Positions 9,239-18,794 are shown, counted from the first letter of the stretch. The stretch is DNA of 64,000 nt from Bacillus sp. OV166 (GCF_900177675.1 NZ_FXWM01000001.1:815001-879000), one strand, 5' to 3'. A program made the numbers and translations. Notes: generated by a model from the letters alone, not told the origin.

Positions 9239-9316
9239 GAATGAAAGTGTTTTTTTCTTAAATTAATCATAATATGGTTAATTTTTTTTTAAGAATGAAA
9301 GCGTTATTATTATAAT
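9239..9316 (+). promoter_or_regulatory. Promoter region with 14-bp direct repeat, cre-like sequence and -10 box
   Basis: A GAATGAAAGYGTT sequence occurs at 9239 and again at 9293, 54 bp apart or about five helical turns, which suits a dimeric AraC-type activator. The second copy also reads ATGAAAGCGTTATTA, one base off the CcpA cre consensus. TATAAT lies at 9311-9316 with no good -35 box, which fits activator dependence. The binding proteins are inferred. Confidence 0.5.
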
Positions 9317-9350
9317 ATCAAATAAACAATGAGCATTTAGGAGGATATAA

Positions 9351-10574
9351 ATGAAAAGGTTTGCAGTAACACTATTAGTTATTTTGACGTTAGTTATCTC
9401 TTTAGTAGGCTGTGGAAAAAGTGAATCCGCTTCCGGCAGCGGAGATAAATCCGGCGGGAAAACTACGATAACATTTGGGTTTTGGGGTGCAGCAGAGGAC
9501 TTAAAAGTATATACAAAAGCTGCGAAGGAAATTTCGAAAGAATATCCCAATATTGAACTGAAAGTAAAACAGTATCCAAGCAGTGAACAGTTTTGGAACA
9601 ACCTTCCTGGTGAAATTGCTGCGGGAGTAGCACCAGATTTTATAAAAATTTCTAATGAAGGTGCTTTTGAGTACATTAACAAAGGTTTATTTACTCCACT
9701 GGATGATTTAACTGCATCAGCGAAAGTAGACATGAAGCGCTACAACCCGGCTGGAGCCGATATTTGGAAAGTGGAAGGAAAGCAATACGGTCTTCCATTT
9801 AATCAAATGCCAGCTATGTTCTTTATCAATACAGATATGTGGAAGAAAGCAGGACTTGGTGAGTATCCAACAACTTGGGATGAAGTTGAGACTGTTGCAA
9901 AGAAGCTTAAAACGAAAGATGTTTACGGAATTGGCTTGAATCTTCATCCGTTACATATTACGAATGTAATCAAAAGTTACGGCGGTGACTGGGGGAATGG
10001 GAAAACGATTAACTCCCCTGAAAATGTTAAAGGTTTACAAAAAGTGTTGGATTTATACAAAAGTGGTTTAGCGGTAACGCCAAAAACACTTGGTTATGGC
10101 TGGGATGGAGAAGTATTCGCAAACGGAAAAGCTGCGATGACAACTGGTGGTAATTGGTATAAAGGTTACTTAAAAGATGCAAACCCTAAATTGAAATATG
10201 CAGTTATTCCTGTTCCTAAAGGGACTGTAAATGCAAGTACCATGATTTCAGATGCATATGTGGTATTAAAGGATACAAAGCATAAAAAAGAAGCGCTCCA
10301 GGCGGCTTACTATTTAACAAATGAAAACGTTCAGAAGGATTTTATGAAGACTGGTGTTAACCCATCTATTCCGAGCTTGTCTGCTAAATACTTTGAAGAA
10401 AATCCAGAATTTAAGGAAGTTCAGGAAGCGCTTGAGTATAGCACAGACTTCGGTTATCCAAAGGAAACTAAGAAATTCAATGACGAATTGATAAAGCAGC
10501 TTGAGGATGTTATTTTAGGCGGTAAAAATAAATCTGCTAAAGAAATACTTGATAGTATCCAAAAACAATTTTAG
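9351..10574 (+). CDS. Family 1 sugar ABC transporter substrate-binding lipoprotein
   Basis: 407 residues with GGAGG 8 nt before the ATG. The N-terminus is a lipoprotein signal (LVISLVGCGK), predicting lipidation at the Cys near residue 21 and anchoring outside the membrane. The mature part is a two-lobe binding protein (TITFGFWGAAEDL, ending DSIQKQF) of the family that captures malto- and other oligosaccharides. It is first in an operon with two MalF/MalG-type permeases and two alpha-glucan-type glycosidases, which points to an alpha-glucoside substrate. A hairpin just downstream probably lets this gene be expressed above the permeases. Confidence 0.9.
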   Translation: MKRFAVTLLVILTLVISLVGCGKSESASGSGDKSGGKTTITFGFWGAAEDLKVYTKAAKEISKEYPNIELKVKQYPSSEQFWNNLPGEIAAGVAPDFIKISNEGAFEYINKGLFTPLDDLTASAKVDMKRYNPAGADIWKVEGKQYGLPFNQMPAMFFINTDMWKKAGLGEYPTTWDEVETVAKKLKTKDVYGIGLNLHPLHITNVIKSYGGDWGNGKTINSPENVKGLQKVLDLYKSGLAVTPKTLGYGWDGEVFANGKAAMTTGGNWYKGYLKDANPKLKYAVIPVPKGTVNASTMISDAYVVLKDTKHKKEALQAAYYLTNENVQKDFMKTGVNPSIPSLSAKYFEENPEFKEVQEALEYSTDFGYPKETKKFNDELIKQLEDVILGGKNKSAKEILDSIQKQF

Positions 10575-10584
10575 TCATATTAAG

Positions 10585-10620
10585 TTCCCGATTCCAATTG
10601 GCATCGGGAATACTTTTTAT
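10585..10620 (+). terminator. Intercistronic hairpin (partial terminator or mRNA stabiliser)
   Basis: TTCCCGAT 10585-10592 pairs with ATCGGGAA 10603-10610, followed by a short T run. It lies between the binding-protein and permease genes, the usual position for differential expression in ABC operons. Confidence 0.6.
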
Positions 10621-10664
10621 CATTCATACAAGAGGATGTTACTGAAAGTTAAAGGAGGATTAAG

Positions 10665-11630
10665 ATGGCTAACAATACAAATAGTAGTGTAGGAGTAAAC
10701 ACCATTCGACAGATTCATAGCAAAGAAAAGATAAAGAAGTCATGGTTCCGCACTGCAGCTGATTCGGATCAATTTGTTGGCTGGGTGTTCACCCTGCCGT
10801 TTTTAGTGCTATGGGGATGGTGGTTTTTCTACCCGTTTATTGAGTCCTTTATCAGAAGTTTTCAGGATGTAAATTTTGCAGCACTTAATGAGGCGAAATT
10901 TATCGGCTTTGGAAATTATATTAAGATATTGAAGGATCCGCAATTTTATCGAGCTGTTTTAAATTCATTGAAGATTGTGATAATAGCCGTTCCAATTCAA
11001 ACCATTCTTGGACTAATAATGGCCTTACTTGTGAATCAGAAAATTAAAGGAAAAGGTCTTTTCAGGACTGTTTTCTTTATCCCATATATTACTTCACAAA
11101 TTGCAATTACAACAGTGTTTATGATGCTCTTTAAGGAAGGCACATTTGTAACGAAATTTTTCTCTATCTTCGGATTTGGTAATACGACCTGGTTCGCTGA
11201 TACCCATTATGCACTGTTATTTGTGTGTATATTATTTATTTTCCAACAGGCTGGATTTAGTATGATTGTTTATTTATCGGCCCTTCAGGAAGTTTCGAAA
11301 GAATTATATGAAGCAAGTGAAATGGACGGAGCTTCTAAATGGAATCAATTCCGTTTCATTACCGTACCGTCATTAAAGCCTATTACCTTTTTTGTTGTAT
11401 CGGTTTCTACTATTCTGGGATTCCAGATTTACGACCAAATTGCAGCTATATCTAGGTATGGAGCATTAGGTTCCCCGGCAGGAGCAACTAGTACGGTTGT
11501 AACCTACTTTTATCAGCACGGTATTCGCTATATGAATATTGGATACGGCTCCGCTGCTGTCATCTTATTCTTCTTTATTATTATGTTTGTTACGTTCCTA
11601 CAAAAAAAATTCCTGGATGAAAAGGAGTGA
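10665..11630 (+). CDS. Sugar ABC transporter permease (MalF/UgpA type)
   Basis: 321 residues with AAAGGAGG before ATG 10665. A cytoplasmic N-terminal tail of about 45 residues is followed by six hydrophobic segments. The EAA loop that contacts the ATPase reads YEASEMDGASKWNQFRFITVPSLKP. It forms the membrane channel together with the next gene, whose start lies at its stop codon. No ATPase gene lies in this operon, so an unlinked multitask ATPase such as MsmX is presumably shared, as is common in Bacillus sugar importers. Confidence 0.9.
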   Translation: MANNTNSSVGVNTIRQIHSKEKIKKSWFRTAADSDQFVGWVFTLPFLVLWGWWFFYPFIESFIRSFQDVNFAALNEAKFIGFGNYIKILKDPQFYRAVLNSLKIVIIAVPIQTILGLIMALLVNQKIKGKGLFRTVFFIPYITSQIAITTVFMMLFKEGTFVTKFFSIFGFGNTTWFADTHYALLFVCILFIFQQAGFSMIVYLSALQEVSKELYEASEMDGASKWNQFRFITVPSLKPITFFVVSVSTILGFQIYDQIAAISRYGALGSPAGATSTVVTYFYQHGIRYMNIGYGSAAVILFFFIIMFVTFLQKKFLDEKE

Positions 11631-11635
11631 CATCA

Positions 11636-12460
11636 TTGGAGACAAAAGCTAGATTCTTTAAACTGAGTAATTACACGATCATTATCATTCTAGGAATCTT
11701 TTTTATTTTGCCATTCCTATATACTGTTTACACTTCTTTCTTGGGGATGGAAGACGTTAATAAAGTGGTTGGAGTCAGCCACTGGACACTCGATAATTAC
11801 AAGACCTTTTTTACAAACGATGCTTATAATGTGCCAAAGTGGCTGTTTAATACAGTAATCATGACAGGTGTTGTCATCATTGGTAATTTGATTATTAACC
11901 CAATGGCAGCTTTTGCACTGGCGAAACTAAATTTCAAAGGGAAAAAGCTAATTGAGTGGATTGTCGTCGCCACGATGATGATTCCTTATCATATGATTTT
12001 AATACCTGTTTATGTAAATATGGCGAAAATCGGCTGGTTAAACACTTTTTTAGCGTTAACCGTTCCATTTCTATATCAGAGCCTGTATATCTTTATGCTT
12101 AAACAATTTTTTAGAAGCGTGCCCAACGAGTTAATTGAGGCAGCTAGAATTGATGGATTAACGAAAATGGGGGCATTTTGGAAAATTGTCTATCCATTAG
12201 CAAAACCATCGCTTATTACCATGTCAATCCTTTCGTTTGCGGGCACTTGGAATAGTTATCTTATCCCAAGTACATTAGCGAATGTCCCTGAAAAATATGT
12301 TTTAGTCGTAGGTTTAAATAGTGTGAAAGATATGGTTTTTGAAAACACACCATTAATTATGGCTGGTGTAGTATTATCTACTTTACCAATTCTCATCTTT
12401 TTCTTTATCTTCCAGAGACAATATATTGAAGGTATATCAAACTCAGGGATTAAAGGTTAA
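11636..12460 (+). CDS. Sugar ABC transporter permease (MalG/UgpE type)
   Basis: 274 residues. TTG 11636 is chosen because AAAGGAG (11621-11627) lies 8 nt upstream; an in-frame GTG at 11627 overlaps that site. Six predicted membrane segments are present, with the EAA motif IEAARIDGLTKMGAFWKIVYPLAKP facing the ATPase. It pairs with the upstream permease and is translationally coupled to it, the start lying only 5 nt after that stop. Confidence 0.9.
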   Translation: METKARFFKLSNYTIIIILGIFFILPFLYTVYTSFLGMEDVNKVVGVSHWTLDNYKTFFTNDAYNVPKWLFNTVIMTGVVIIGNLIINPMAAFALAKLNFKGKKLIEWIVVATMMIPYHMILIPVYVNMAKIGWLNTFLALTVPFLYQSLYIFMLKQFFRSVPNELIEAARIDGLTKMGAFWKIVYPLAKPSLITMSILSFAGTWNSYLIPSTLANVPEKYVLVVGLNSVKDMVFENTPLIMAGVVLSTLPILIFFFIFQRQYIEGISNSGIKG

Positions 12461-12521
12461 TTTTGAAGAATTAAACTTTTCACTTTTTGAAAAAATTTAT
12501 AAAAAAGTAGGTTGAGAAAAT

Positions 12522-14618
12522 ATGGATTATCAAGTAATTAAGGAAGGCGATTTGTTCATCTTAACCGATAAAAACGGCGACATTACAGGAAGCGATGACA
12601 ATGGCCACGGTTTATATACAAAAGATACCCGCTTTTTAAGCCGTATGGAAATTTTTATTGATGGAGAAAAGCCTTCGCTGCTCTCGTCAACAGCAGATAA
12701 AAGCTATGTCGCAAACTTCAGATTAATGAAGGTCAAAAATGATGATGGTGCGATTGAGATTGTAAGAGATCGTCTGATTTATGATGGTGTACATTATGAG
12801 AAGCTATCCTTTACGAATTTCTTCCCACGTACGAAAACCTTTGATTTCACTATGGTTTTTGATGCGGACTTCCAAGATATGTTTATTGTTCGAAAGTACC
12901 GTACGGGTGATGTAGGTCAAATTATTAGTAAAGAAGTAGATGATCAAGCTTGGTCTGTTCAATATCAAGGATCCGACGAGGTACAAAGAGAGACGAAAAT
13001 TCATTGGAATAAAAAAGGTGCACAGATTGATAGCGATGGAAATATCCATTTTTCGCTCACCTTGGCGCCAAAAGAAAAAGAAAGTATCTGCTTTTTCATC
13101 GTTCCGATGATCGATGGAACATCGGGCACAGTGCTGTCCTATGAGGATGCCTATCAACAGATTGAAAGTTCATATCAAAAATGGTACGAGGAAACGACAA
13201 AGGTAACGACGAATTCTCGTGTTTTCAATGAGTTATACCAGCGTGGAAGCCAGGATTTACGGATGCTGATGACGGATGTTGGTTATGGAGAAATACCGGT
13301 AGCGGGACTTCCATGGTTTGCCGTTCCGTTTGGTCGAGACAGTCTCATTACTTCGTTATTTATGCTTCCGCTAAATCCGGAAAAAGTAAAAGGTACTTTG
13401 AGAACACTTGCAGCCTATCAAGGATCCAACACAGACCTTTGGAGGGATGAGCAGCCTGGAAAGATCATGCATGAGATAAGATTCGGTGAGCTCGTGAATA
13501 CCAATCAGTCACCATTTTCACCTTATTATGGGTCGGTAGATGCAACACCATTATTCCTTGTACTGGCGGGAGAATATTTCCGTTGGACTGGCGATTTGTC
13601 TCTTATTAAAGAATTAATACCAAACATTTTACTAGCATTGGCGTGGATGGATGAAGTGACTAAAGAGTCTGGATTTTTAACGTACCATCAAGAGGCGGAG
13701 AAGGGGTTTCCTAATCAGGGGTGGAAGGATTCTAGTAATTCTGTTGTTCATCAAACGGGTGAATATGCGAAGTCACCAATTGCCTTAGCAGAGGTCCAGG
13801 GCTACGCATATCAAGCGAAAAAAAGTTTTTCACCTATTTTTAGTTTATTGGGTGACGAAAGAATGGCCGAAAAATTAGCACAAGAAGCAGAGGAATTAAA
13901 AAATGCTTTTGAGAATGCCTTCTGGATGGAAAAAGAGCAGTATTATGCCATTGCATTAGACCGAGATCAAAATCAGGTACAATCCGTGACGTCTAATCCG
14001 GGGCATCTCCTGTTTTCTGGTCTTCCAAGTTCGATTCGATCAGATAAAATTGCAGAGCGATTACTTTCCAGCGATATGTTCAGCGGTTACGGTATCCGCA
14101 CAATGAGCACAGAAGCAACGGGGTATTATCCAATGAGTTACCATAACGGAAGCATTTGGCCGCATGATAATGCAATGATTCTGCTTGGATTAAGCCGCTT
14201 AGGCTATCAGGCTGAATCCAGTGCGGTTGTCACCGGCTTATTAGAGGCTTCCAAGGGATTTGAATATCAACGGTTACCGGAATTGTTTTGCGGGTATCAA
14301 TCCGAACTGGGATACCCTGTTCCATATCCTTCTACATGTTCGCCGCAAGCATGGGCAGCAGGAACATCGATGGTTTTTGTACAAGCAATGCTTGGGATTA
14401 CCCCAAATGCTTTAGAAAAGGAAATTACTTTGGCTCCAGTGTTACCAGATCTTCTAGATGAACTGGTAGCTGAAAATATACGTATTGGAGCTGGCTATCT
14501 CTCCTTAAAAGTAGTCCGCAGTAAAGAGGAAAAGGATCAGTTTACCTTAGACATTCTTGAAAATACGACCGGTCTTGCAGTGAATCATTCTAAGAACCAA
14601 TACCTCACACAGGTTTAA
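12522..14618 (+). CDS. Amylo-alpha-1,6-glucosidase / glycogen-debranching-type glycosidase
   Basis: 698 residues, no signal peptide, so cytoplasmic. The first ~200 residues form the N-terminal beta domain of glycogen-debranching-like proteins (beginning DYQVIKEGDLFILTDKNGDITG). The rest is an (alpha/alpha)6 barrel of the clan that includes GH63 and GH133, with AGLPWFAVPFGRDSL, WRDEQPGKIMHEIRFGE and NGSIWPHDNAMI. These carry the acidic residues expected at the active site. Lengths near 700 are normal for the bacterial family. It probably trims imported oligosaccharides together with the GH13 enzyme that follows; the exact linkage cut is not known. Confidence 0.85.
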   Translation: MDYQVIKEGDLFILTDKNGDITGSDDNGHGLYTKDTRFLSRMEIFIDGEKPSLLSSTADKSYVANFRLMKVKNDDGAIEIVRDRLIYDGVHYEKLSFTNFFPRTKTFDFTMVFDADFQDMFIVRKYRTGDVGQIISKEVDDQAWSVQYQGSDEVQRETKIHWNKKGAQIDSDGNIHFSLTLAPKEKESICFFIVPMIDGTSGTVLSYEDAYQQIESSYQKWYEETTKVTTNSRVFNELYQRGSQDLRMLMTDVGYGEIPVAGLPWFAVPFGRDSLITSLFMLPLNPEKVKGTLRTLAAYQGSNTDLWRDEQPGKIMHEIRFGELVNTNQSPFSPYYGSVDATPLFLVLAGEYFRWTGDLSLIKELIPNILLALAWMDEVTKESGFLTYHQEAEKGFPNQGWKDSSNSVVHQTGEYAKSPIALAEVQGYAYQAKKSFSPIFSLLGDERMAEKLAQEAEELKNAFENAFWMEKEQYYAIALDRDQNQVQSVTSNPGHLLFSGLPSSIRSDKIAERLLSSDMFSGYGIRTMSTEATGYYPMSYHNGSIWPHDNAMILLGLSRLGYQAESSAVVTGLLEASKGFEYQRLPELFCGYQSELGYPVPYPSTCSPQAWAAGTSMVFVQAMLGITPNALEKEITLAPVLPDLLDELVAENIRIGAGYLSLKVVRSKEEKDQFTLDILENTTGLAVNHSKNQYLTQV

Positions 14619-14662
14619 GAAAAAATGGCTGTATTTATAAAAAAGGAAAGGAATGAGATGAA

Positions 14663-16279
14663 ATGAAAAAAACCTGGTGGAAAGAATCTGTGGTGTATCA
14701 GGTATATTGGAGAAGTTTTTATGATACGGATGGGGACGGTTATGGGGATTTGGAAGGTGTAATCCAAAAGCTGGACTACATTCAAAATCTGGGTGTAGAC
14801 GTGATATGGCTAAATCCTTGCTATGATTCCCCTGATGTTGATAACGGTTATGATATATCTGATTACCAGTCGGTGATGCCGAAAGCAGGGACGATGGAAA
14901 CCTTTGACCAACTTCTTCAGGAAGTGCATAACAGAGGGATGAAATTAATTATGGATTTAGTCGTGAACCATACGTCAGATCAACATCCATGGTTTAAAGA
15001 ATCACGGTCGTCCATAGATAATCCAAAAAGAGATTACTATATTTGGCGAAAGGAGCCAAATAATTGGCGTTCTTACTTTACTCCGTCAACATGGGAGTTT
15101 GACGAAAAGACAGGAGAGTATTATTTTCACTCCTTTGCAGTTCAACAGCCGGATTTGAATTGGGAGAACCCAATAGTACGTCAAGAAGTGTATTCGTCGA
15201 TGAAGTTTTGGCTGGATAAAGGTATTGACGGATTCAGAATGGATGTTATTAACCTCCTTGCAAAACAAATAGGGTTCCCTAATGCAGAAAACCCGGAAGA
15301 TATTTCTTATTTAGGTAATAACCCTGGCATCCATGAATATCTTCAGGAGATGCATGAGGAAGTGTTACAGCATTATGATGTTTTTACCGTTGGGGAAATA
15401 CCATTTGTCACCCCTGAGGATGGGCTTTTGTATGTAGGTGAAGAGCGTCGTGAACTTCACACTTTATTCCATTTTGAAGTCTGTGATTATATGGTTCGTT
15501 GGGATATGCAGCGATTTAAAGAAATACAAAGACGTTGGTATAATGGAATGTGGGACAAAGGATGGAACTCGCAATTTTTAAATAACCATGATCATACTCG
15601 CTTGGTGACACGGTTTGGTAATGACAAAACCTATAGAGTAGAGTCAGCCAAGTGCTTTGCTATCTTATTACACATGCTGCCGGGAATGCCGTACATTTAC
15701 CAAGGCGAAGAAATTGGCATGACTGGGGTCAGATTTAATTCCATTGAGGATTATGATGACATTTGCATGAAAAATAAGTATACAGAAGAAGTGGGAAAAG
15801 GGCGGGACCCTCAGGAAGTGTTTGAGAGTTTGCTTCATCTCTCACGTGATAATTCACGTACACCTGTCCAATGGGATGACTCGTTAAATGCCGGATTTAC
15901 TGAGGGGTCACCATGGATCAAAGTAAACCCGAATTATAAGGAAATAAACGTGGCTCAAGCACTTGCTGATCCTGACTCTGTTTATTATTTTTATAAACAG
16001 CTGATCCAGCTTAGAAAAGAAAATGAAGTAATGGTATATGGTAATTTTCAAGAAATATTGGAAGATCACGAGCAAATCTATTCTTTCATTCGTGAATTAG
16101 ATAATGAGAAGTGGCTGGTGATATTAAATATCTCTGAACAGCTGATACAGCCGGATTTGCAGGAATTCCTAACTGCTTCGAAAAAGGAACTTTTGATTGC
16201 GAATTATAAGAATCAAACAGATTTAAATGAAAAAATGATTATGAGACCATATGAGGCTAGAGTATACCGACTTTTATAA
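14663..16279 (+). CDS. GH13 alpha-glucosidase (oligo-1,6-glucosidase-like)
   Basis: 538 residues, cytoplasmic, starting MKKTWWKESVVYQVYWRSFYD as GH13 alpha-glucosidases do. The GH13 conserved regions are all present: DLVVNHTSD, GFRMDVIN with nucleophile Asp194, FTVGEIPF with acid/base Glu245, and FLNNHDHTR with Asp310. It should release glucose from the non-reducing end of short alpha-glucosides such as isomaltose, sucrose or malto-oligosaccharides. It is the last gene of the sugar operon and is followed by a strong terminator. The precise substrate cannot be fixed from sequence. Confidence 0.9.
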   Translation: MKKTWWKESVVYQVYWRSFYDTDGDGYGDLEGVIQKLDYIQNLGVDVIWLNPCYDSPDVDNGYDISDYQSVMPKAGTMETFDQLLQEVHNRGMKLIMDLVVNHTSDQHPWFKESRSSIDNPKRDYYIWRKEPNNWRSYFTPSTWEFDEKTGEYYFHSFAVQQPDLNWENPIVRQEVYSSMKFWLDKGIDGFRMDVINLLAKQIGFPNAENPEDISYLGNNPGIHEYLQEMHEEVLQHYDVFTVGEIPFVTPEDGLLYVGEERRELHTLFHFEVCDYMVRWDMQRFKEIQRRWYNGMWDKGWNSQFLNNHDHTRLVTRFGNDKTYRVESAKCFAILLHMLPGMPYIYQGEEIGMTGVRFNSIEDYDDICMKNKYTEEVGKGRDPQEVFESLLHLSRDNSRTPVQWDDSLNAGFTEGSPWIKVNPNYKEINVAQALADPDSVYYFYKQLIQLRKENEVMVYGNFQEILEDHEQIYSFIRELDNEKWLVILNISEQLIQPDLQEFLTASKKELLIANYKNQTDLNEKMIMRPYEARVYRLL

Positions 16280-16297
16280 AATAGGATGTGCAATGTG

Positions 16298-16340
16298 AAC
16301 CACCTTTTTGCTTCGGACGTAGGGTGGTTTTGTTGTTTTT
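16298..16340 (+). terminator. Terminator of the alpha-glucoside operon
   Basis: AACCACC 16298-16304 pairs with GGTGGTT 16323-16329, followed by TTTGTTGTTTTTT. Confidence 0.75.
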
Positions 16341-16400
16341 TGGACCTGAATATCTTGAATCTGTAGGATTTTTATAATTAGTCATGTAATTAGAAGGAAA

Positions 16401-16426
16401 GCCAACCGGTAGTGCCTGACACCCTA
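16401..16426. repeat. Decayed copy of the GTGTCAGGCACC element
   Basis: GTGCCTGACACC at 16412-16423 matches the right arm of the palindrome at 5711-5722. The preceding CAACCGGTA matches its loop, but the left arm is missing. Confidence 0.6.
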
Positions 16427-16523
16427 TGATTCTACTTTCTTTACGAACAGTGACAAGTTCTGTTGCACGAGTATATATTAATTTAGAGATAATTATTATG
16501 AAAAAATGTTTTGGAGGGTGCAG

Positions 16524-16976
16524 ATGGGCTATATTGAAGATTTACGAAAAATAGTCGGGAACCGGCCACTTATTTTAGTAGGTGCTATGGTGTGCGTAAT
16601 TAATGATCAGGGAAAAATTCTTTTACAAAAAAGACCTGAAGGCATTTGGGGACTTCCAGGCGGGCTATTAGAATTAGGGGAGTCTGTAGAGGAGGCTGGA
16701 AGAAGGGAAGTGTTTGAAGAAACCGGAGTTGAAATCGGCCAACTTCAGTTAGTAGAGATATTTTCAGGTAAGCAGTATTTTCGAAAGCTGCCAAATGGCG
16801 ATGAATTCTATCCAGTCACGATAGCCTATGTATCAAAAGATATTAAAAATCATACGATCACAATTGATGGGAAAGAGTCGATTGATGCTGGATTTTTTCC
16901 GTTAAACGAGTTACCGGAACAAACCAGTCCGTTAGTCAGGAAGATGATTCAACAATATCCAGATATGCTAAAATAG
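16524..16976 (+). CDS. NUDIX hydrolase
   Basis: 150 residues from ATG 16524, which has GGAGG 8 nt upstream; ATG 16506 precedes that site and is less likely. The NUDIX box GGLLELGESVEEAGRREVFEETGVEIG is complete (GX5EX7REUXEEXGU), supplying the metal-binding glutamates that hydrolyse nucleoside diphosphates linked to another group. The N-terminus (DLRKIVGNRPLILVGA) matches a common Bacillus NUDIX subfamily. The substrate is unknown. It is monocistronic and ends in a terminator that overlaps its stop codon. Confidence 0.85.
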   Translation: MGYIEDLRKIVGNRPLILVGAMVCVINDQGKILLQKRPEGIWGLPGGLLELGESVEEAGRREVFEETGVEIGQLQLVEIFSGKQYFRKLPNGDEFYPVTIAYVSKDIKNHTITIDGKESIDAGFFPLNELPEQTSPLVRKMIQQYPDMLK

Positions 16977-17000
16977 ACCTTTTAATTTAAAGGTCTATTT
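16971..17000 (+). terminator. Terminator after NUDIX gene
   Basis: A perfect 12-bp stem (16971-16982 with 16989-17000) contains the stop codon of the NUDIX gene and is flanked by A and T tracts. It could also end the minus-strand gene at 17070. Confidence 0.75.
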
Positions 17001-17069
17001 TAATAAAAAGATTGTCTGTTTTGAAGTCATAGTATGCTTTGGTTAATGGGATCTTAAATGCAACAATAA

Positions 17070-17465
17070 TTACATTTTCTCATTCGCAGCAAAGGCTGGT
17101 AATTTTTTTAGATTTGATACCCACTCGTTGTAGTGGCCTTCACATAGCCCTCTAAGAAAGTGGTAATTTGAACAATTTTTAACTCCACATAATTTTATTA
17201 CTTTTGGCATATGCGGGTAGCCTAATTTATTGTAAATGTAGTTATGATGTTCACAGTATCCATTTGCAAAATAAGGTTTGGAACAGTCTACAGCCAGACA
17301 ATGGTCAATTGAGCAAGCTTCTACCCTAATAGTGTCTATTTTTCCGGACCTTCTCATTCTTACATAATGCTTATTACATAACTGTCGTGCTTTTATTTGT
17401 TCATCGCATCCCTCTACCGTACATATACCCTTTGTTGAATACCGCTTATTTTCAAGGATTTCCAA
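17070..17465 (-). CDS. Cys/His-repeat (putative zinc-binding) protein
   Basis: 131 residues from TTG 17465, supported by GGGAGGTGAG just upstream. It is built of three similar modules: CTVEGCDEQIKARQLCNKHY (14-33), a second at about 52-75 beginning CSIDHC and ending GYCEHHNY, and CGVKNCSNYHFLRGLCEGHY (93-112). Each has the pattern CxxxxC...GxCxxH, which would bind one zinc ion. The same module occurs singly in many phage HNH endonucleases and DNA-binding proteins, but no nuclease domain is present here. The first module is followed by the basic stretch VRMRRSGK. Function is unknown; nucleic acid binding is a reasonable inference. It may be phage-derived. Confidence 0.6.
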   Translation of the reverse strand: MEILENKRYSTKGICTVEGCDEQIKARQLCNKHYVRMRRSGKIDTIRVEACSIDHCLAVDCSKPYFANGYCEHHNYIYNKLGYPHMPKVIKLCGVKNCSNYHFLRGLCEGHYNEWVSNLKKLPAFAANEKM

Positions 17466-17808
17466 TCTTACTCACCTCCCGTACATGCTGTCGAATTTTT
17501 ATAGACATTTTTTCCTATCAAATTGCTGTTTATATTTTTGTCGAAATTTCTTTAATTTTTATATTATTGAAATAATAATACAATTTCTTAGGTTTGTATA
17601 TATACTTTATAATATTCAAAGTATTAAGATTTGTAAGCGATTTTTTAGACAAACATATTGAAGGTGCCGGAGGATATAGCTGTGGTTTCCAAAGGCCAAG
17701 TTTTTTTGCGGTTATTTTTGCATTGTTTTATAATAAAAGGAACTTAAAATGCTTTCTAAACTTCAATGACTTGATTTAATAAGGTTTGCAACAGGAGGAT
17801 TACTTGGA
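17466..17808. other. Divergent intergenic region
   Basis: An AT-rich 343-bp region between the Cys/His-repeat gene and the alpha/beta hydrolase. It must hold both promoters. TATAAT-like boxes are visible near 17610, but no -35 box could be paired with confidence. Short ORFs here lack ribosome binding sites. Confidence 0.4.
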
Positions 17809-18669
17809 ATGACAACAGAAGGGACATTTAATGGAGTCGATGGAACAGAACTATTTTTTCAAGTGATCGAACCATTAACGGCTCCAAAAGCGGCAGTTAT
17901 TTTAGTTCACGGACATGGCGACCATAGCGGAGGGCTCCAGAATCTAAGTGGAAGCTTGGTTGAAAAAGAATATATTGTTTATGCCTTTGATTTGCGCGGT
18001 CATGGAAAAAGCACTGGTAAAAGGGGATTTATCCGGTCTTGGGATGAATTTAGAGGGGATTTACACGAGTTTCGAAAGCTCGTTTCTCTAGATCAGCCCG
18101 AATTGCCATTGTATATTGTCGGACATAGCATTGGCGGCCTGATTACTCTCGACTATTGCTTAGATCATAGCGCAGGTATCTCAGGCATTATTGCGATTTC
18201 TCCTGCCATCTCTTACGAAGTGACACTGATAGAGCAGTTAGGCATTAGCTTAATGGGGAAGGTTAAACCAGACTATAGTATCAATAAATCTCGAAATTTT
18301 CGATTGCTGAGGAAAAATTCAGCCGTGCGTGCTAAATATTATTCAGACCGTTTACGTCACAATATCGTTACACCTGGTCTGGGACATAGCTTAATCCAAG
18401 CGTCTTCACGCGTCGTAAATAAAGCAACGTCGATTAGTCTTCCGTTTTTATTGCAATACGGACTTGACGATAGAATTACACCACCAGCAAAGCTGAGCCA
18501 ATTTTTTCAACAAGTTGCTTCAAAGGATAAACAGCTATATGAGTACTCTTTAGTCAAGCATCGCCCCTTTGATGGAGTGGGAAGAGAGAAGTTTTTAGGA
18601 GATTTGGTTGGCTGGTTAGACAAACAGATGGATAACAAACAAAAGGTGCTTTATAAAGAGATCATTTAA
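17809..18669 (+). CDS. Alpha/beta hydrolase, monoacylglycerol-lipase-like
   Basis: 286 residues with CAGGAGG 10 nt before ATG 17809. It has the serine-hydrolase layout of the Hydrolase_4 family: oxyanion-region VHGHGDHS (33-40), nucleophile Ser107 in GHSIGG, Asp in GLDDRITPP (about 227) and a His in VKHRPF near residue 250. The FDLRGHGKSTG stretch is typical of monoacylglycerol lipases and lysophospholipases. No signal peptide, so cytoplasmic. The natural substrate (a monoglyceride or other small ester) is inferred from the family. Immediately downstream lies a minisatellite and no co-transcribed gene. Confidence 0.85.
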   Translation: MTTEGTFNGVDGTELFFQVIEPLTAPKAAVILVHGHGDHSGGLQNLSGSLVEKEYIVYAFDLRGHGKSTGKRGFIRSWDEFRGDLHEFRKLVSLDQPELPLYIVGHSIGGLITLDYCLDHSAGISGIIAISPAISYEVTLIEQLGISLMGKVKPDYSINKSRNFRLLRKNSAVRAKYYSDRLRHNIVTPGLGHSLIQASSRVVNKATSISLPFLLQYGLDDRITPPAKLSQFFQQVASKDKQLYEYSLVKHRPFDGVGREKFLGDLVGWLDKQMDNKQKVLYKEII

Positions 18670-18794
18670 AGTCCATTTCCCGCTATTTTATGAGGAGCTG
18701 GACTTTATTTTAAAATAAGATAGTATAAAATTTTTTCTTACTACAGTACATAATGCTGTGGTATTTTTCGTATATGAAAACATAATCGGTCCAG

